Of a stretch of 64,000 nucleotides of DNA, positions 53,372-61,949 are shown in pieces. The DNA lies in assembly GCA_016721465.1 (NCBI GenBank), contig JADKIA010000003.1, positions 310,001-374,000 on the forward strand, given 5' to 3'. A program made the position numbers and the translations under genes. Source of the stretch: Ideonella sp. GTDB taxonomy: Bacteria > Pseudomonadota > Gammaproteobacteria > Burkholderiales > Burkholderiaceae_C. The number at the start of each line of letters is the position of its first letter. The stretch's first letter is position 1. The notes under the pieces were generated by a model. That model worked only from the letters and a program-made list of their open reading frames with translations. It was not told where the DNA came from and did not search any database.

Positions 53372-54943
53372 ATGAAGGTTCATCGCAGATCGCTCGTGTC
53401 CCTCGCGTTGCTGGCCAGCGCCACCTTGTTCCACACAGGTGCCATGGCGCAGGCCAACGTGCTGCGCATCGTGCCGCACTCCAACCTGGCGATCCTCGAC
53501 CCGATCTGGACCACCGCCTACATGAGCCGCAACCACGGCTACATGATCTACGACACGCTGTTCGGCACCGACGAGAACGCGAAGATCAAGCCGCAGATGG
53601 TGGACAGCTGGACGGTGAGCGAGGACAAGCGCCTGTACACCTTCAAGCTGCGCAAGGGCCTCGAGTTCCACGACGGCAAGCCGGTCACCAGCGAGGACGT
53701 GGTGGCCTCGCTGCAGCGCTGGGGCAAGCGCGACGCGATGGGCTCGGCGCTGATGCAGTTCGTGCAGCGCATGGACACGCCCGCACCCGACACCTTCCGC
53801 CTGTTCCTGGGCGAGGCCTGCGGCTTCGTGTTCGAGGCGCTGGGCAAGCCTTCGTCCAACGTGCCTTTCATCATGCCCAAGCGCGTGGCCGACACCGACG
53901 CCTTCAAGCAGATCGAGGAGCACATCGGCTCGGGCCCCTACGTCTTCAAGAAGGACGAGTTCAAGCCCGGCGACAAGGCCGTGTACACCAAGTTCGCCAA
54001 GTACGTGCCGCGCAGCGAGCCGCCCTCGGGCTCCACCGGTGGCAAGCGCGTGTATGTCGATCGCGTCGAATGGAACCTGGCATTGCGCGACGCGCAGGCA
54101 CAGGTCAATGCGCTGCAGAAGGGCGAAGTGGACATCATCGAACAGCTTTCGTTCGACCACTACGAATCGGCCAAGGCCGACCCCAACATCCAACTGCCCA
54201 AGACCGACAAGTTCGGCCTGCAGTACATGGGCCGCTTCAACCACCTGATGAAGCCCTTCGACAACGTGAAGGTGCGCCAGGCCGCGCTGGCCGCGCTCAC
54301 GCAGGAGCCCTTCCTGCGCGCCCAGGTGGGCGTGAAGGAGCTGTACCGCACCTGCGCCAGCATGTTCGTCTGCAACACGCCGTTCGGCAGCACGGTGGGC
54401 AGCGACATCCAGTCCAAGAGCAACATGAAAAAGGCGCAGGACCTGCTCAAGGCCAGCGGCTACGACGGCACGCCCATCATCATCATGAAGCCGACCGACC
54501 TGGCCTCGATCCAGAAGCTGCCCGACGTGGGCGCGCAGTTGTTGCGCCAGGCCGGCTTCAAGGTCGACCTGCAGGCCATGGACTGGCAGTCGCTGGTGGG
54601 CCGCCGCGCCAAGAAGGACGGCTGGCACATGTTCTACACCGCCTGGCAGGCCTTCGACGTTTGGAACCCGATCAGCAACCCGATCACCGACACGCGCGGC
54701 GAGAAGAGCACCTGGTTCGGCTGGGCCACCGACGACAAGATGGTGAGCCTGCGCAACGAGTTCATGCGCGCCACCGACGACGCCGCCAAGAAGAAGCTGG
54801 GCGAGGCGATCCACGTGCGCGCCTTCGAGATCGCCACGCACGCACCGCTGGGCGAGTTCGAGGCGCCCATGGCCGCGCGCAAGAACATCACTGGGTTCTT
54901 CGTCACCAACGGCAACATGTACTGGAACCTGAAGAAGAACTAG
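53372..54943 (+). CDS. Peptide-type ABC transporter substrate-binding protein (SBP family 5)
   Basis: A 523-residue periplasmic receptor from ATG 53372, preceded by GAAAGG. A Sec signal peptide (VHRRSLVSLALLASATLFH, cleavage after AMA) leads into the mature N-terminus VLRIVPHSNLAILDPIW. Landmarks are KGLEFHDGKPVTSEDVVASL, GSGPYVFKKDEFKPGDKA and NWNLKKN-type end residues. The whole sequence closely matches the orphan receptor at 22135-23730, and both end NMYWNLKKN or LYWNLKKN. This one is followed by its own permeases and fused ATPase. Confidence 0.9.
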   Translation: MKVHRRSLVSLALLASATLFHTGAMAQANVLRIVPHSNLAILDPIWTTAYMSRNHGYMIYDTLFGTDENAKIKPQMVDSWTVSEDKRLYTFKLRKGLEFHDGKPVTSEDVVASLQRWGKRDAMGSALMQFVQRMDTPAPDTFRLFLGEACGFVFEALGKPSSNVPFIMPKRVADTDAFKQIEEHIGSGPYVFKKDEFKPGDKAVYTKFAKYVPRSEPPSGSTGGKRVYVDRVEWNLALRDAQAQVNALQKGEVDIIEQLSFDHYESAKADPNIQLPKTDKFGLQYMGRFNHLMKPFDNVKVRQAALAALTQEPFLRAQVGVKELYRTCASMFVCNTPFGSTVGSDIQSKSNMKKAQDLLKASGYDGTPIIIMKPTDLASIQKLPDVGAQLLRQAGFKVDLQAMDWQSLVGRRAKKDGWHMFYTAWQAFDVWNPISNPITDTRGEKSTWFGWATDDKMVSLRNEFMRATDDAAKKKLGEAIHVRAFEIATHAPLGEFEAPMAARKNITGFFVTNGNMYWNLKKN

Positions 54944-55000
54944 TGCCTCGACGGCAGGGCGCCCGCGGCGGGTGTCCTGCCGCGGTGGCCGATCCGCCCG

Positions 55001-55942
55001 ATGCTCAACTTCCTTTTCAAGCGCCTGCTCGCCACGATCCCGGTGCTGCTGATCGTGGCGGTGCTGGTGTTCCTGATGCTGCGGCTCACGCCAGGCGATC
55101 CGGCCGCGGTGCTGGCGGGTGACGCGGCCAGCGTCGAACAGATCGCGCGCATCCGCACCAGCCTGGGGCTGGACAAGTCCATCCCGCAGCAGTTCGCGAT
55201 CTGGTTCGGCAACGTGGTCACCGGCGACCTGGGCGAGTCGTTCTACTACAAGACCAAGGTCACCACGCTGATCGGCCAACGGCTCGAGCCCACCGTCTCG
55301 CTGGCGGTGCTCACCATCACGCTGGCGGTGCTGGTGGCGGTGCCGCTGGGGGTGATGGCGGCCTGGCGCTTCGGCAGCTGGCTCGATCGCGGCCTGATGG
55401 GCTTCTCGGTGCTGGGCTTCTCGGTGCCGGCCTTCGTGCTGGCCTATGTGCTGATCTGGCTGTTCGCCCTGAAGCTGGGCTGGCTGCCGGTGCAGGGCTA
55501 CAAGCGCATCGCCGAAGGCGTGGGCCCCTGGGCCTACCAGCTGATCCTGCCGTCGCTGACGCTGTCGGTGATCTACATCGCGCTGATCGCGCGGGTCACC
55601 CGGGCGTCGGTGCTGGAAACCTTGGGCGAAGACTACATCCGCACCGCCCGCGCCAAGGGCCTGCCCGAGTTGGCCGTGCTGATGCGCCACGCGCTGGCCA
55701 ACGCGGCGGTGCCCATCATCACCGTGATCGGCATCGGCATTGCGCTGCTCATCGGCGGCGTGGTGGTCACCGAATCGGTGTACGCGATCCCGGGCCTGGG
55801 GCGCCTCACGGTCGACGCCGTGCTGGCGCGCGACTTCCCCACGATCCAGGGCGTGATCCTGCTGTTCTCGTTCGTCTACGTGGCGATCAACCTGCTGGTC
55901 GACCTGAGCTACGTCTTCTTTGATCCGCGCATCAGGTATTGA
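55001..55942 (+). CDS. ABC transporter permease, DppB/OppB type, second importer
   Basis: A 313-residue channel subunit from ATG 55001. About six helices start with LFKRLLATIPVLLIVAVLVF. It has the loop RLTPGDPAAVLAG, GLDKSIPQQFAIW, the coupling motif EDYIRTARAKGLPELAVLMRHAL and the ending DPRIRY. It is 57 bp downstream of the receptor, in the same operon. Confidence 0.9.
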   Translation: MLNFLFKRLLATIPVLLIVAVLVFLMLRLTPGDPAAVLAGDAASVEQIARIRTSLGLDKSIPQQFAIWFGNVVTGDLGESFYYKTKVTTLIGQRLEPTVSLAVLTITLAVLVAVPLGVMAAWRFGSWLDRGLMGFSVLGFSVPAFVLAYVLIWLFALKLGWLPVQGYKRIAEGVGPWAYQLILPSLTLSVIYIALIARVTRASVLETLGEDYIRTARAKGLPELAVLMRHALANAAVPIITVIGIGIALLIGGVVVTESVYAIPGLGRLTVDAVLARDFPTIQGVILLFSFVYVAINLLVDLSYVFFDPRIRY

Positions 55943-55952
55943 CATGACCCAC

Positions 55953-56037
55953 CCCCGAAGCGCCTTCGTCGCCTCCCCCTCAAGGGGGCGCCGCCAGTGG
56001 CCCGGCAGAGCCGGTTCCACGGCGGCTGCTGGGTCGG
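55953..56037. repeat. REP-like palindromic element between permease genes
   Basis: Begins CCCCCGAAGCGCCTTCGTCG, then the C5/G5 core CCCCCTCAAGGGGG (about 55977-55990) and GCCCGGC-AGA-GCCGG. Sequence and order match the element at 57003 closely and that in xdhA in outline. It sits in the 117-bp gap between the two permease genes of one operon. Confidence 0.8.
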
Positions 56038-56059
56038 GTCTGAGCTTGGACTTCCTGAA

Positions 56060-57001
56060 GTGACTGAACCCGTCGATGTAGCCCAATACGAGGCGCTCTC
56101 GGTCGAGGCGGCCACGGTCGTCAACCAGCCCAGCGCCTGGGCCCGCGTGCGGCGCAACACCTCCGTGCGCATCGGTGGCATTGCCCTGATGCTGCTGGTG
56201 CTGATCGCCCTGCTGGCGCCCTGGCTGGGCACGGTGGACCCGACGCTGTTCGACCCCGGCAGCCGCGATCTGCTGCCCGGCAAGTTCGGCGAGATCACCA
56301 CGCTGGAAGGCGAGACGATCAAACACCGTTTCCTGATGGGCAGCGACAGCTTCGGCCGCGACATCTACAGCCGCGTGATCTACGGCACCCAGGTCTCGCT
56401 GATCGTGGGCCTGGCCACGGCGGTGGTGGCGATGGCCTTCGGCATCGTGCTCGGCCTGATGGCCGGCTTCTTTCGATGGTTGGACGGCCCGTTGATGCGC
56501 GTGATGGACGGCGTCATGGCCATCCCCGCCATCCTGATCGCCATTGCCCTGGTCGCCATGTGGCGCGGCAGCCTGCCCACGGTGGTGATCGCCATCGCGA
56601 TCCCCGAGATCCCGCGCGTCACGCGGCTGGTGCGCTCGCTGGTGTTGTCGATCCGCGAAGAGCCCTACGTGGAGGCCGCCATCTCGCTGGGCACGCCCAC
56701 CTGGAAGATCATGGGTCGCCACATCCTGCCCAACACCGTGGCGCCTCTGGTGGTGCAGGGCACCTTCATCTGCGCCTCGGGCATCCTGGTCGAGGCCATC
56801 CTGTCCTTCCTGGGCGTGGGCCTGCCGCCCGATGTGCCCACCTGGGGCAACGTGATGGCCGAGGGCCGCGCGCAGTTCAACGAGTACCCGCACAACATCT
56901 TCTTCCCCGGCATCTTTCTCGCAGTGACGGTGCTGGCGGTGAACATCCTGGGCGACGGGCTGCGCGATACGCTGGACCCCAAGATGGCGAAACGAGTATG
57001 A
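56060..57001 (+). CDS. ABC transporter permease, DppC/OppC type, second importer
   Basis: A 313-residue channel subunit. The start is GTG 56060 (VTEPVDVAQYEALS); the frame is open further upstream but that part is the palindromic repeat, so the GTG is preferred, although its ribosome site is poor. It has GGIALMLLVLIALLAPWLG as helix 1, FLMGSDSFGRDIYSRVIYG, five further helices, the coupling loop EEPYVEAAISLGTPTWKIMGRHILPN and the end GDGLRDTLDPKMAKRV. The frame is intact, unlike its counterpart at 16914. Confidence 0.88.
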   Translation: MTEPVDVAQYEALSVEAATVVNQPSAWARVRRNTSVRIGGIALMLLVLIALLAPWLGTVDPTLFDPGSRDLLPGKFGEITTLEGETIKHRFLMGSDSFGRDIYSRVIYGTQVSLIVGLATAVVAMAFGIVLGLMAGFFRWLDGPLMRVMDGVMAIPAILIAIALVAMWRGSLPTVVIAIAIPEIPRVTRLVRSLVLSIREEPYVEAAISLGTPTWKIMGRHILPNTVAPLVVQGTFICASGILVEAILSFLGVGLPPDVPTWGNVMAEGRAQFNEYPHNIFFPGIFLAVTVLAVNILGDGLRDTLDPKMAKRV

Positions 57002-57002
57002 C

Positions 57003-57077
57003 CCCCCGAAGCGACCTGCGGTCGCCTCCCCCCAAGGAGGGCGCCGCCAGCAGCCCGGCCAAGCCGGTTCTGCGTCG
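57003..57077. repeat. REP-like palindromic element before the fused ATPase gene
   Basis: Starts CCCCGAAGCGACCTGCGGTC, has the core CCCCCCAAGGAGGG and a GCCCGGCCAAGCCGG arm, aligning base for base with much of the element at 55953. It fills most of the 106 bp between the DppC-type and fused ATPase genes. Confidence 0.8.
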
Positions 57078-57107
57078 GCCACTTGATCATTCACCGTGTG
57101 TGCGCTG

Positions 57108-58745
57108 ATGAGTACGTCTTCCGTTCCCATTCTCGAAGTGCGCGAACTCACCATCGCGCTGCCCTCGGGGGGCGACCGGTCCACCGCCGTGCGCAAGGTG
57201 TCGTTCACCGTGGGCGCGGGCGAGATCCTGTGCCTGGTGGGTGAATCGGGCTCGGGCAAATCGGTCATCGCGCAGAGCGTGATGGGCCTGTTGCCCAAGT
57301 CGCTGCCGGTGCGCAGCGGCCAGATCCTGCTGCAGGGCGAGGACATCACCCATGCGCCACTGGCGCGTTTGCGTGAACTGCGTGCCACGCGCATGTCGAT
57401 GATCTTCCAGGAGCCGATGACCGCGCTGAACCCGGTCATGACCTGCGGTGACCAGATCGACGAAGTGCTGGCCCAGCACACCCGCCTGTCACCGGCCGAA
57501 CGCCGGAAGAAGGTGCTGGACATCGTGCGCGAGGTGCTGCTGCCCGACCCCGAGCGCATGGTGGCCAGCTACCCGCACCAGCTTTCCGGCGGCCAGCGCC
57601 AGCGCATCATGATCGCCATGGCCCTGGTGCTCGACCCGGTGCTGCTGATTGCCGACGAGCCCACCACCGCGCTCGACGTCACCACCCAGGCGCAGATCCT
57701 GAAGCTGGTGCTCGACCTGCAGCAGCGCCACGGCGCCGGCGTGCTGTTCATCACCCACGATTTCGGCGTGGTGGCCGAGGTGGCCCAGCGCGTGGCCGTG
57801 CTGCGCCTGGGCGACATGGTGGAGGTGGGCGACAAGCACGACGTGCTGCAGCGCCCGCAGCACGCCTACACCCGCATGCTGATCGGCGCGGTGCCCACGC
57901 TGCACTTGAAGCAACGCACCAATGACGCGTCCGCGCCGGTGGTGCTGCGTGTGAAGGACCTGGAAAAGACCTACCTCGACAAGGGCTGGTTCGGCCCGCA
58001 CCGCACCGTGCACGCGGCCAAGGCGGTGAACCTGGAGATCCGCCGCGGGCAGACGCTGGGCATCGTCGGCGAGAGCGGCTCGGGCAAGTCCACCGTGGCG
58101 CGCTGCGTCGTGCGGCTGATCGACCCCACCAGCGGCCAGGTGGTGTTGGACCCGGACGAGGCCGATGGCGGCGACGACATCGCGATGATGAGCGCGGGCG
58201 CGCTGCGCCCGCTGCGCAAGCGGGTGCAGATCGTGTTCCAGGATCCGTATCGCTCGCTCAACCCGCGCCGCACCGTGGCCCAGGCCATGGTCGAAGGACC
58301 GATGAACTATGGCCTGTCGCACGTCGACGCCATGGCCCGTGCCAAGGACCTGCTCAAGCTCGTGCGCATGGACGCCAGCGCCTTGGACCGTTACCCGCAC
58401 CAGTTCTCCGGCGGCCAGCGCCAGCGCATCTGCATCGCCCGCGCGCTGATGATGGAGCCCGAGTTGCTGATCGCCGACGAGGCGGTGTCGGCGCTGGACG
58501 TGTCGGTGCAGGCCCAGGTGCTGCAGCTGTTCGAGGAGATTCGCGGGCGCCTGAACCTGGCCATGCTGTTCATCACGCACGACCTGCGCGTGGCCGCGCA
58601 GGTCTGCGACCACATCGCGGTGATGTCGCAGGGCCGCGTGGTGGAGTATGGACCGGCCGCACAGGTGTTCGGCGCGCCGCAGCACGAGTACACGCGCGCG
58701 CTGTTTGCCGCAGCGCCCGGACGCGGCTTTGAGTTCGGTGCCTGA
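57108..58745 (+). CDS. Fused DppD-DppF-type ABC transporter ATPase
   Basis: A 545-residue protein with two complete nucleotide-binding domains in tandem, starting at ATG 57108 (GTG 57096 is the alternative). Domain 1 has GESGSGKSV, IFQEPMTALNP, LSGGQRQRIMIAMAL and LLIADEPTTALD. Domain 2 (from about residue 285) has GESGSGKST, VFQDPYRSLNP, FSGGQRQRICIARAL and LLIADEAVSALD. Both Walker motifs and signatures are intact. It energises the importer at 53372-57001. The first importer in the window uses two separate ATPase genes, so the two systems are not simple copies. Confidence 0.93.
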   Translation: MSTSSVPILEVRELTIALPSGGDRSTAVRKVSFTVGAGEILCLVGESGSGKSVIAQSVMGLLPKSLPVRSGQILLQGEDITHAPLARLRELRATRMSMIFQEPMTALNPVMTCGDQIDEVLAQHTRLSPAERRKKVLDIVREVLLPDPERMVASYPHQLSGGQRQRIMIAMALVLDPVLLIADEPTTALDVTTQAQILKLVLDLQQRHGAGVLFITHDFGVVAEVAQRVAVLRLGDMVEVGDKHDVLQRPQHAYTRMLIGAVPTLHLKQRTNDASAPVVLRVKDLEKTYLDKGWFGPHRTVHAAKAVNLEIRRGQTLGIVGESGSGKSTVARCVVRLIDPTSGQVVLDPDEADGGDDIAMMSAGALRPLRKRVQIVFQDPYRSLNPRRTVAQAMVEGPMNYGLSHVDAMARAKDLLKLVRMDASALDRYPHQFSGGQRQRICIARALMMEPELLIADEAVSALDVSVQAQVLQLFEEIRGRLNLAMLFITHDLRVAAQVCDHIAVMSQGRVVEYGPAAQVFGAPQHEYTRALFAAAPGRGFEFGA

Positions 58746-58775
58746 GCAGGCCGACCAGCGCCGCCAGCTCGCGGT

Positions 58776-59669
58776 ATGCGCCCGGCGCTGATTCCTGCGC
58801 TCCTGGCCGTGTGCTGGGGCCTGAACTGGCCCATCGTCAAGATCATCCTCGGCAGCGTGCCGCCGTTCACGATGCGCTGGTTCGGCCTCGGGTTGGGCGG
58901 CCTGCTGCTGCTGGGATTCGCGCTGGCGCGCCGCAGGCCGGTGTGGGGCACCGATCAGCGCCGCCAGTGGCCGCGCCTGCTGATGGCCGGCCTGCTCAAC
59001 GTGGCGGCGTTCAACCTGTGCACCGCGTTTGCACAGCTGTCCACCAGCACCTCGCGCGCCTCGGTGCTCACCTACACCATGCCCATGATCTCGGCGCTGA
59101 TGGCCTGGGTGCTGCTGGGTGAGCGGCCCGATCGCCGCCGCGGCGCTGCGTTGGCGCTGGGCAGCGCCGGCATTGCCCTGCTCGCCTGGCCCGTGCTGCA
59201 ACGCCTGGCCGCGGGGGACCTGGACGCCCCGGCCTTGCGCGGGCTGGCCATGCCCCTGCTGGCCGCCACGGCCTGGGCCGCAGGCACGGTGCATGCCAAA
59301 CGTTGGCCCTTGGCCGGCGATCGCATCGCCAACACCGGCTGGCAGTTGCTGGTTGGTGCGCTGTGTGGCGCGGTGGGTGCAGCGCTCACCGGTGAGCGCT
59401 GGCCCGCCAGCCTGCCTTGGCCCGTGGTGGCGGCCTTGGCCTACCACATCGTCGTGGCCACGGCCTTTGCCTACGTGGTCTGGTTCGTGCTGCTGGCGCG
59501 CTTCTCGGCCACCGTGGCTTCGCTCACCACGCTGGCGGTTCCGGTGGTGGGCGTGATGGGCGCCATGGCCCTGGTGGGTGACCGGCCTGCCGCGCTCGAC
59601 TGGCTGGGTTTCGCAGGGGTCCTGGGCGGCGCGGCCCTGGTGGCGCTGCGGCTCGAGGGCCGCCACTGA
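58776..59669 (+). CDS. EamA/DMT-superfamily transporter
   Basis: A 297-residue inner-membrane protein with ten predicted helices in two EamA repeats. The first (ALIPALLAVCWGLNWPIVK, VLTYTMPMISALMAWVLLGE) and the second (TTLAVPVVGVMGAMALVGDRPAALDWLGFAGVLGGA) show the family's PxxxxxxxxxxxGE-type ends. It is likely an exporter of amino acids or other small metabolites. It begins 30 bp after the ATPase gene and could be part of that transcript. Confidence 0.88.
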   Translation: MRPALIPALLAVCWGLNWPIVKIILGSVPPFTMRWFGLGLGGLLLLGFALARRRPVWGTDQRRQWPRLLMAGLLNVAAFNLCTAFAQLSTSTSRASVLTYTMPMISALMAWVLLGERPDRRRGAALALGSAGIALLAWPVLQRLAAGDLDAPALRGLAMPLLAATAWAAGTVHAKRWPLAGDRIANTGWQLLVGALCGAVGAALTGERWPASLPWPVVAALAYHIVVATAFAYVVWFVLLARFSATVASLTTLAVPVVGVMGAMALVGDRPAALDWLGFAGVLGGAALVALRLEGRH

Positions 59670-59737
59670 TGGTGCGTTGCGGTCGGGTTTGTCTATGATG
59701 CCTGGCGTCCCCGTTGCCCCCCACTGAAGGAGACCCC

Positions 59738-60511
59738 ATGTCGAGCAAACCAAGCCAGTTCGTCTGGTACGAGTTGATGACCACCGACGTTGCCGCCGCC
59801 GAGGCGTTCTATGCCAAGGCGGTGGGCTGGAAGACCTGCGATTCCGGCATGCCGGGCATGAAGTACACGCTGCTGTCGGCCGGCGACTACACCGTCGGCG
59901 GCGTGATGGCGCTGGACGCTGACGCCATCGCCGGTGGCGCACGGCCCGGCTGGGGCGGCTATGTCGGCGTGGCCGATGTGGACGCCGCAGCGGTCCAGCT
60001 CAAGGCGAGCGGTGGCCAGGTGATGCATGGCCCGGCCGACATTCCTGGCGTGGGACGCTTTGCCGCCGTGACCGACCCGCACGGTGCCGCGTTCTACCTG
60101 TTCAAGGGCAATGCGGGCGAGATGCCCGCTGCCCCGGCCGCCGGCACGCCAGGCACCGTGGGTTGGCACGAACTGCACGCCGGTGACGGCGCAGCCGCAT
60201 TGGCGTTCTACGCGGCGCAATTCGGCTGGACCAAGGACACGGCCGTGGACATGGGCCCGATGGGCGTGTACCAGCTGTTTGCGGCCGGCGGCGAAGCCAT
60301 CGGCGGCATGATGACCAAGACCGCCGACATGCCCGCGCCCTGCTGGCTGTACTACTTCAATGTGGATCGCGCCGACGTGGCCGTGGACCGCGTCACCGGT
60401 GCCGGCGGCAAGGTGCTGATGGGCCCGCACGAGGTGCCCGGTGGGAGCTGGATCGTGCAATGCCAGGATCCGCAGGGCGCGATGTTTGCAGTGGTGGCCC
60501 CGCAGCGATGA
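59738..60511 (+). CDS. VOC-family (glyoxalase-like) protein with two VOC modules
   Basis: A 257-residue protein from ATG 59738 (AAGGAG 6 nt upstream). Two glyoxalase/bleomycin-resistance/dioxygenase folds are visible: residues ~5-120 (FVWYELMTTDVAAAEAFYAKAVGWK ... GGQVMHGPADIPGVGRFAAVTDPHGA-type halves) and ~135-257 (GWHELHAGDGAAALAFYAAQFGW ... DPQGAMFAVVAP). This dimer-in-one-chain layout is known in hydrolase-like VOC proteins of unknown reaction. Its stop overlaps the Bug-type gene (ATGA), hinting at a functional tie. Confidence 0.85.
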   Translation: MSSKPSQFVWYELMTTDVAAAEAFYAKAVGWKTCDSGMPGMKYTLLSAGDYTVGGVMALDADAIAGGARPGWGGYVGVADVDAAAVQLKASGGQVMHGPADIPGVGRFAAVTDPHGAAFYLFKGNAGEMPAAPAAGTPGTVGWHELHAGDGAAALAFYAAQFGWTKDTAVDMGPMGVYQLFAAGGEAIGGMMTKTADMPAPCWLYYFNVDRADVAVDRVTGAGGKVLMGPHEVPGGSWIVQCQDPQGAMFAVVAPQR

Positions 60512-61521
60512 GCTCGGACATGGGTTCATTGCGCCACGCCTCGCGCCGCCAGCTGGTGCTGGGCGCGTCCGCCGCCGGTCTGGCTGCCGCGCTGCCCTTC
60601 AAAGTGAGCGCACAGTCGGCCTGGCCGTCCAAGCCCATCCGCATCGTGGTGCCGTTCCCGCCCGGCGGCCTCACCGACGGCCTGGCGCGCAACTATGGCG
60701 AGTTCCTGGCGCGCAAGTTCGGCGCCACCGTCATCGTCGACAACAAGCCCGGTGCGGGCGGCACCATCGGCATCGACGCGGTGGCCAAGGCGGCACCCGA
60801 CGGCCATACGCTGCTCATCAGCACCTCGGGCTCGCTGTGGCAGAGCCGGGTGCTGTATCGCAAGCTGCCGTTCAATGCCGACCGCGAGCTGGTGCCCATC
60901 GCGCTCTTTCCCAGTGGGGCCTTGGCCTTTGCCGTGCCCGACAAGCTGTCGGTGAAGACGCCGAAGGAGTTTGTCGAACTGGCCCGCAAGCAGCCCATCA
61001 ACCTGGGCACCTACGCGCCGGCCTCATGGCCGCACCTCATCACCGACACCTGGAACCAGACCCTGGGCCTGAACATCGTGGCCGTGCACTACAAGGGCGA
61101 GGCGCCGATGTACCTGGATCTGTCCACGGGCCAGATCCAGGGGGCTGTGGGCAGCGTGCAGGGCCTGCTGCCGCACATTCAACGCGGTGCCGTGCGGCCG
61201 GTGGCCATGACCGGCCTGCACCGCAGCCCCAAGCTGCCCGATGTGCCCACCTTCGTCGAGCAGGGCTTCGACCACCCGGTGTTCCGGCTCGAAGGCTGGC
61301 TGCCGATGTGTGCGCCCACGGGTACGCCGGTGGCCATCCTGGAGCAGATCAACGCCGCGATCCGCGAAGCCTATGCCTCGCCCAAGATCCGCGAGATGCA
61401 CCAGTTCTACGGCATTCCCACGGGCCCCACGCACACGCTGGCCGAGGCGGCCAGGCAGTGGGCCGACGATTCGCCGCAGTGGATCGCGATGGCCACCAAG
61501 CTGGGCATCACGCTGGACTGA
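60508..61521 (+). CDS. Bug/TctC-family tripartite tricarboxylate-type substrate-binding protein
   Basis: A 337-residue periplasmic receptor from ATG 60508. It has a signal peptide with a Tat-like ASRRQLVLGASAAGLAAAL and a cleavage region near SAQSAWP. The mature part opens WPSKPIRIVVPFPPGGLTDGLAR with DNKPGAGGTIG, the hallmark of Bug proteins. It also shows VPTFVEQGFDHPV and PTGTPVAILEQINAA. No TctA/TctB membrane components are near, as is usual for the many orphan Bug proteins of Burkholderiales. The ligand is probably a carboxylate. Confidence 0.92.
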   Translation: MSSDMGSLRHASRRQLVLGASAAGLAAALPFKVSAQSAWPSKPIRIVVPFPPGGLTDGLARNYGEFLARKFGATVIVDNKPGAGGTIGIDAVAKAAPDGHTLLISTSGSLWQSRVLYRKLPFNADRELVPIALFPSGALAFAVPDKLSVKTPKEFVELARKQPINLGTYAPASWPHLITDTWNQTLGLNIVAVHYKGEAPMYLDLSTGQIQGAVGSVQGLLPHIQRGAVRPVAMTGLHRSPKLPDVPTFVEQGFDHPVFRLEGWLPMCAPTGTPVAILEQINAAIREAYASPKIREMHQFYGIPTGPTHTLAEAARQWADDSPQWIAMATKLGITLD

Positions 61522-61949
61522 GCCAGACCGTTGCCCGGAGTCTTCTTGCGCAGCCTTGGTATGGCGATCGGCCTCAAGCGGATGCGATGGATTCAGCCGC
61601 AGCCTGTTGGTGTTGGCCGTTGAGCGCGTCACGAGCGCAGCGTAGACTGCGCCTTCCCCGCAGTCCCCCTCTACACCCCAAGACCAGGGAAGCCAGGCAT
61701 GAGCAGCGCCAAGCGCCTCTCTGGGAAGGTGGCGTTGCCATTTTCCGTGAACCTCCCGCGCGACGACCGGCCACGGCGGTCCCCGGGGCGTGCAGTCACG
61801 GCGGTTGGAGGGCGATTGCGGCCAGGCACGGCGTCGACGACGACGGCGTGCCGGAGCAGTCTTCGGAGTCGAGGTGGATTGGCAGCGACCCGCACGGTGA
61901 CGCCTTCCAGGCGCCCGGCTGATCGAGCGTAACCAGGGAGGCACGCAGC
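61522..61949. other. 428-bp intergenic region, no confident gene
   Basis: No strong coding frame, RNA or repeat was recognised. Two weak overlapping frames (about 61699-61922) lack homology cues and ribosome sites. The stretch AACCAGGGAGGCACGCAGC near 61931-61949 provides the ribosome site (GGGAGG) for the following repeat protein. Confidence 0.5.

Noticed and set aside
53201..57559. 1452-codon minus-strand open frame over the second importer operon
   Set aside because: It reads as His/Asp/Gln-rich low-complexity text and lies opposite five well-supported plus-strand genes.
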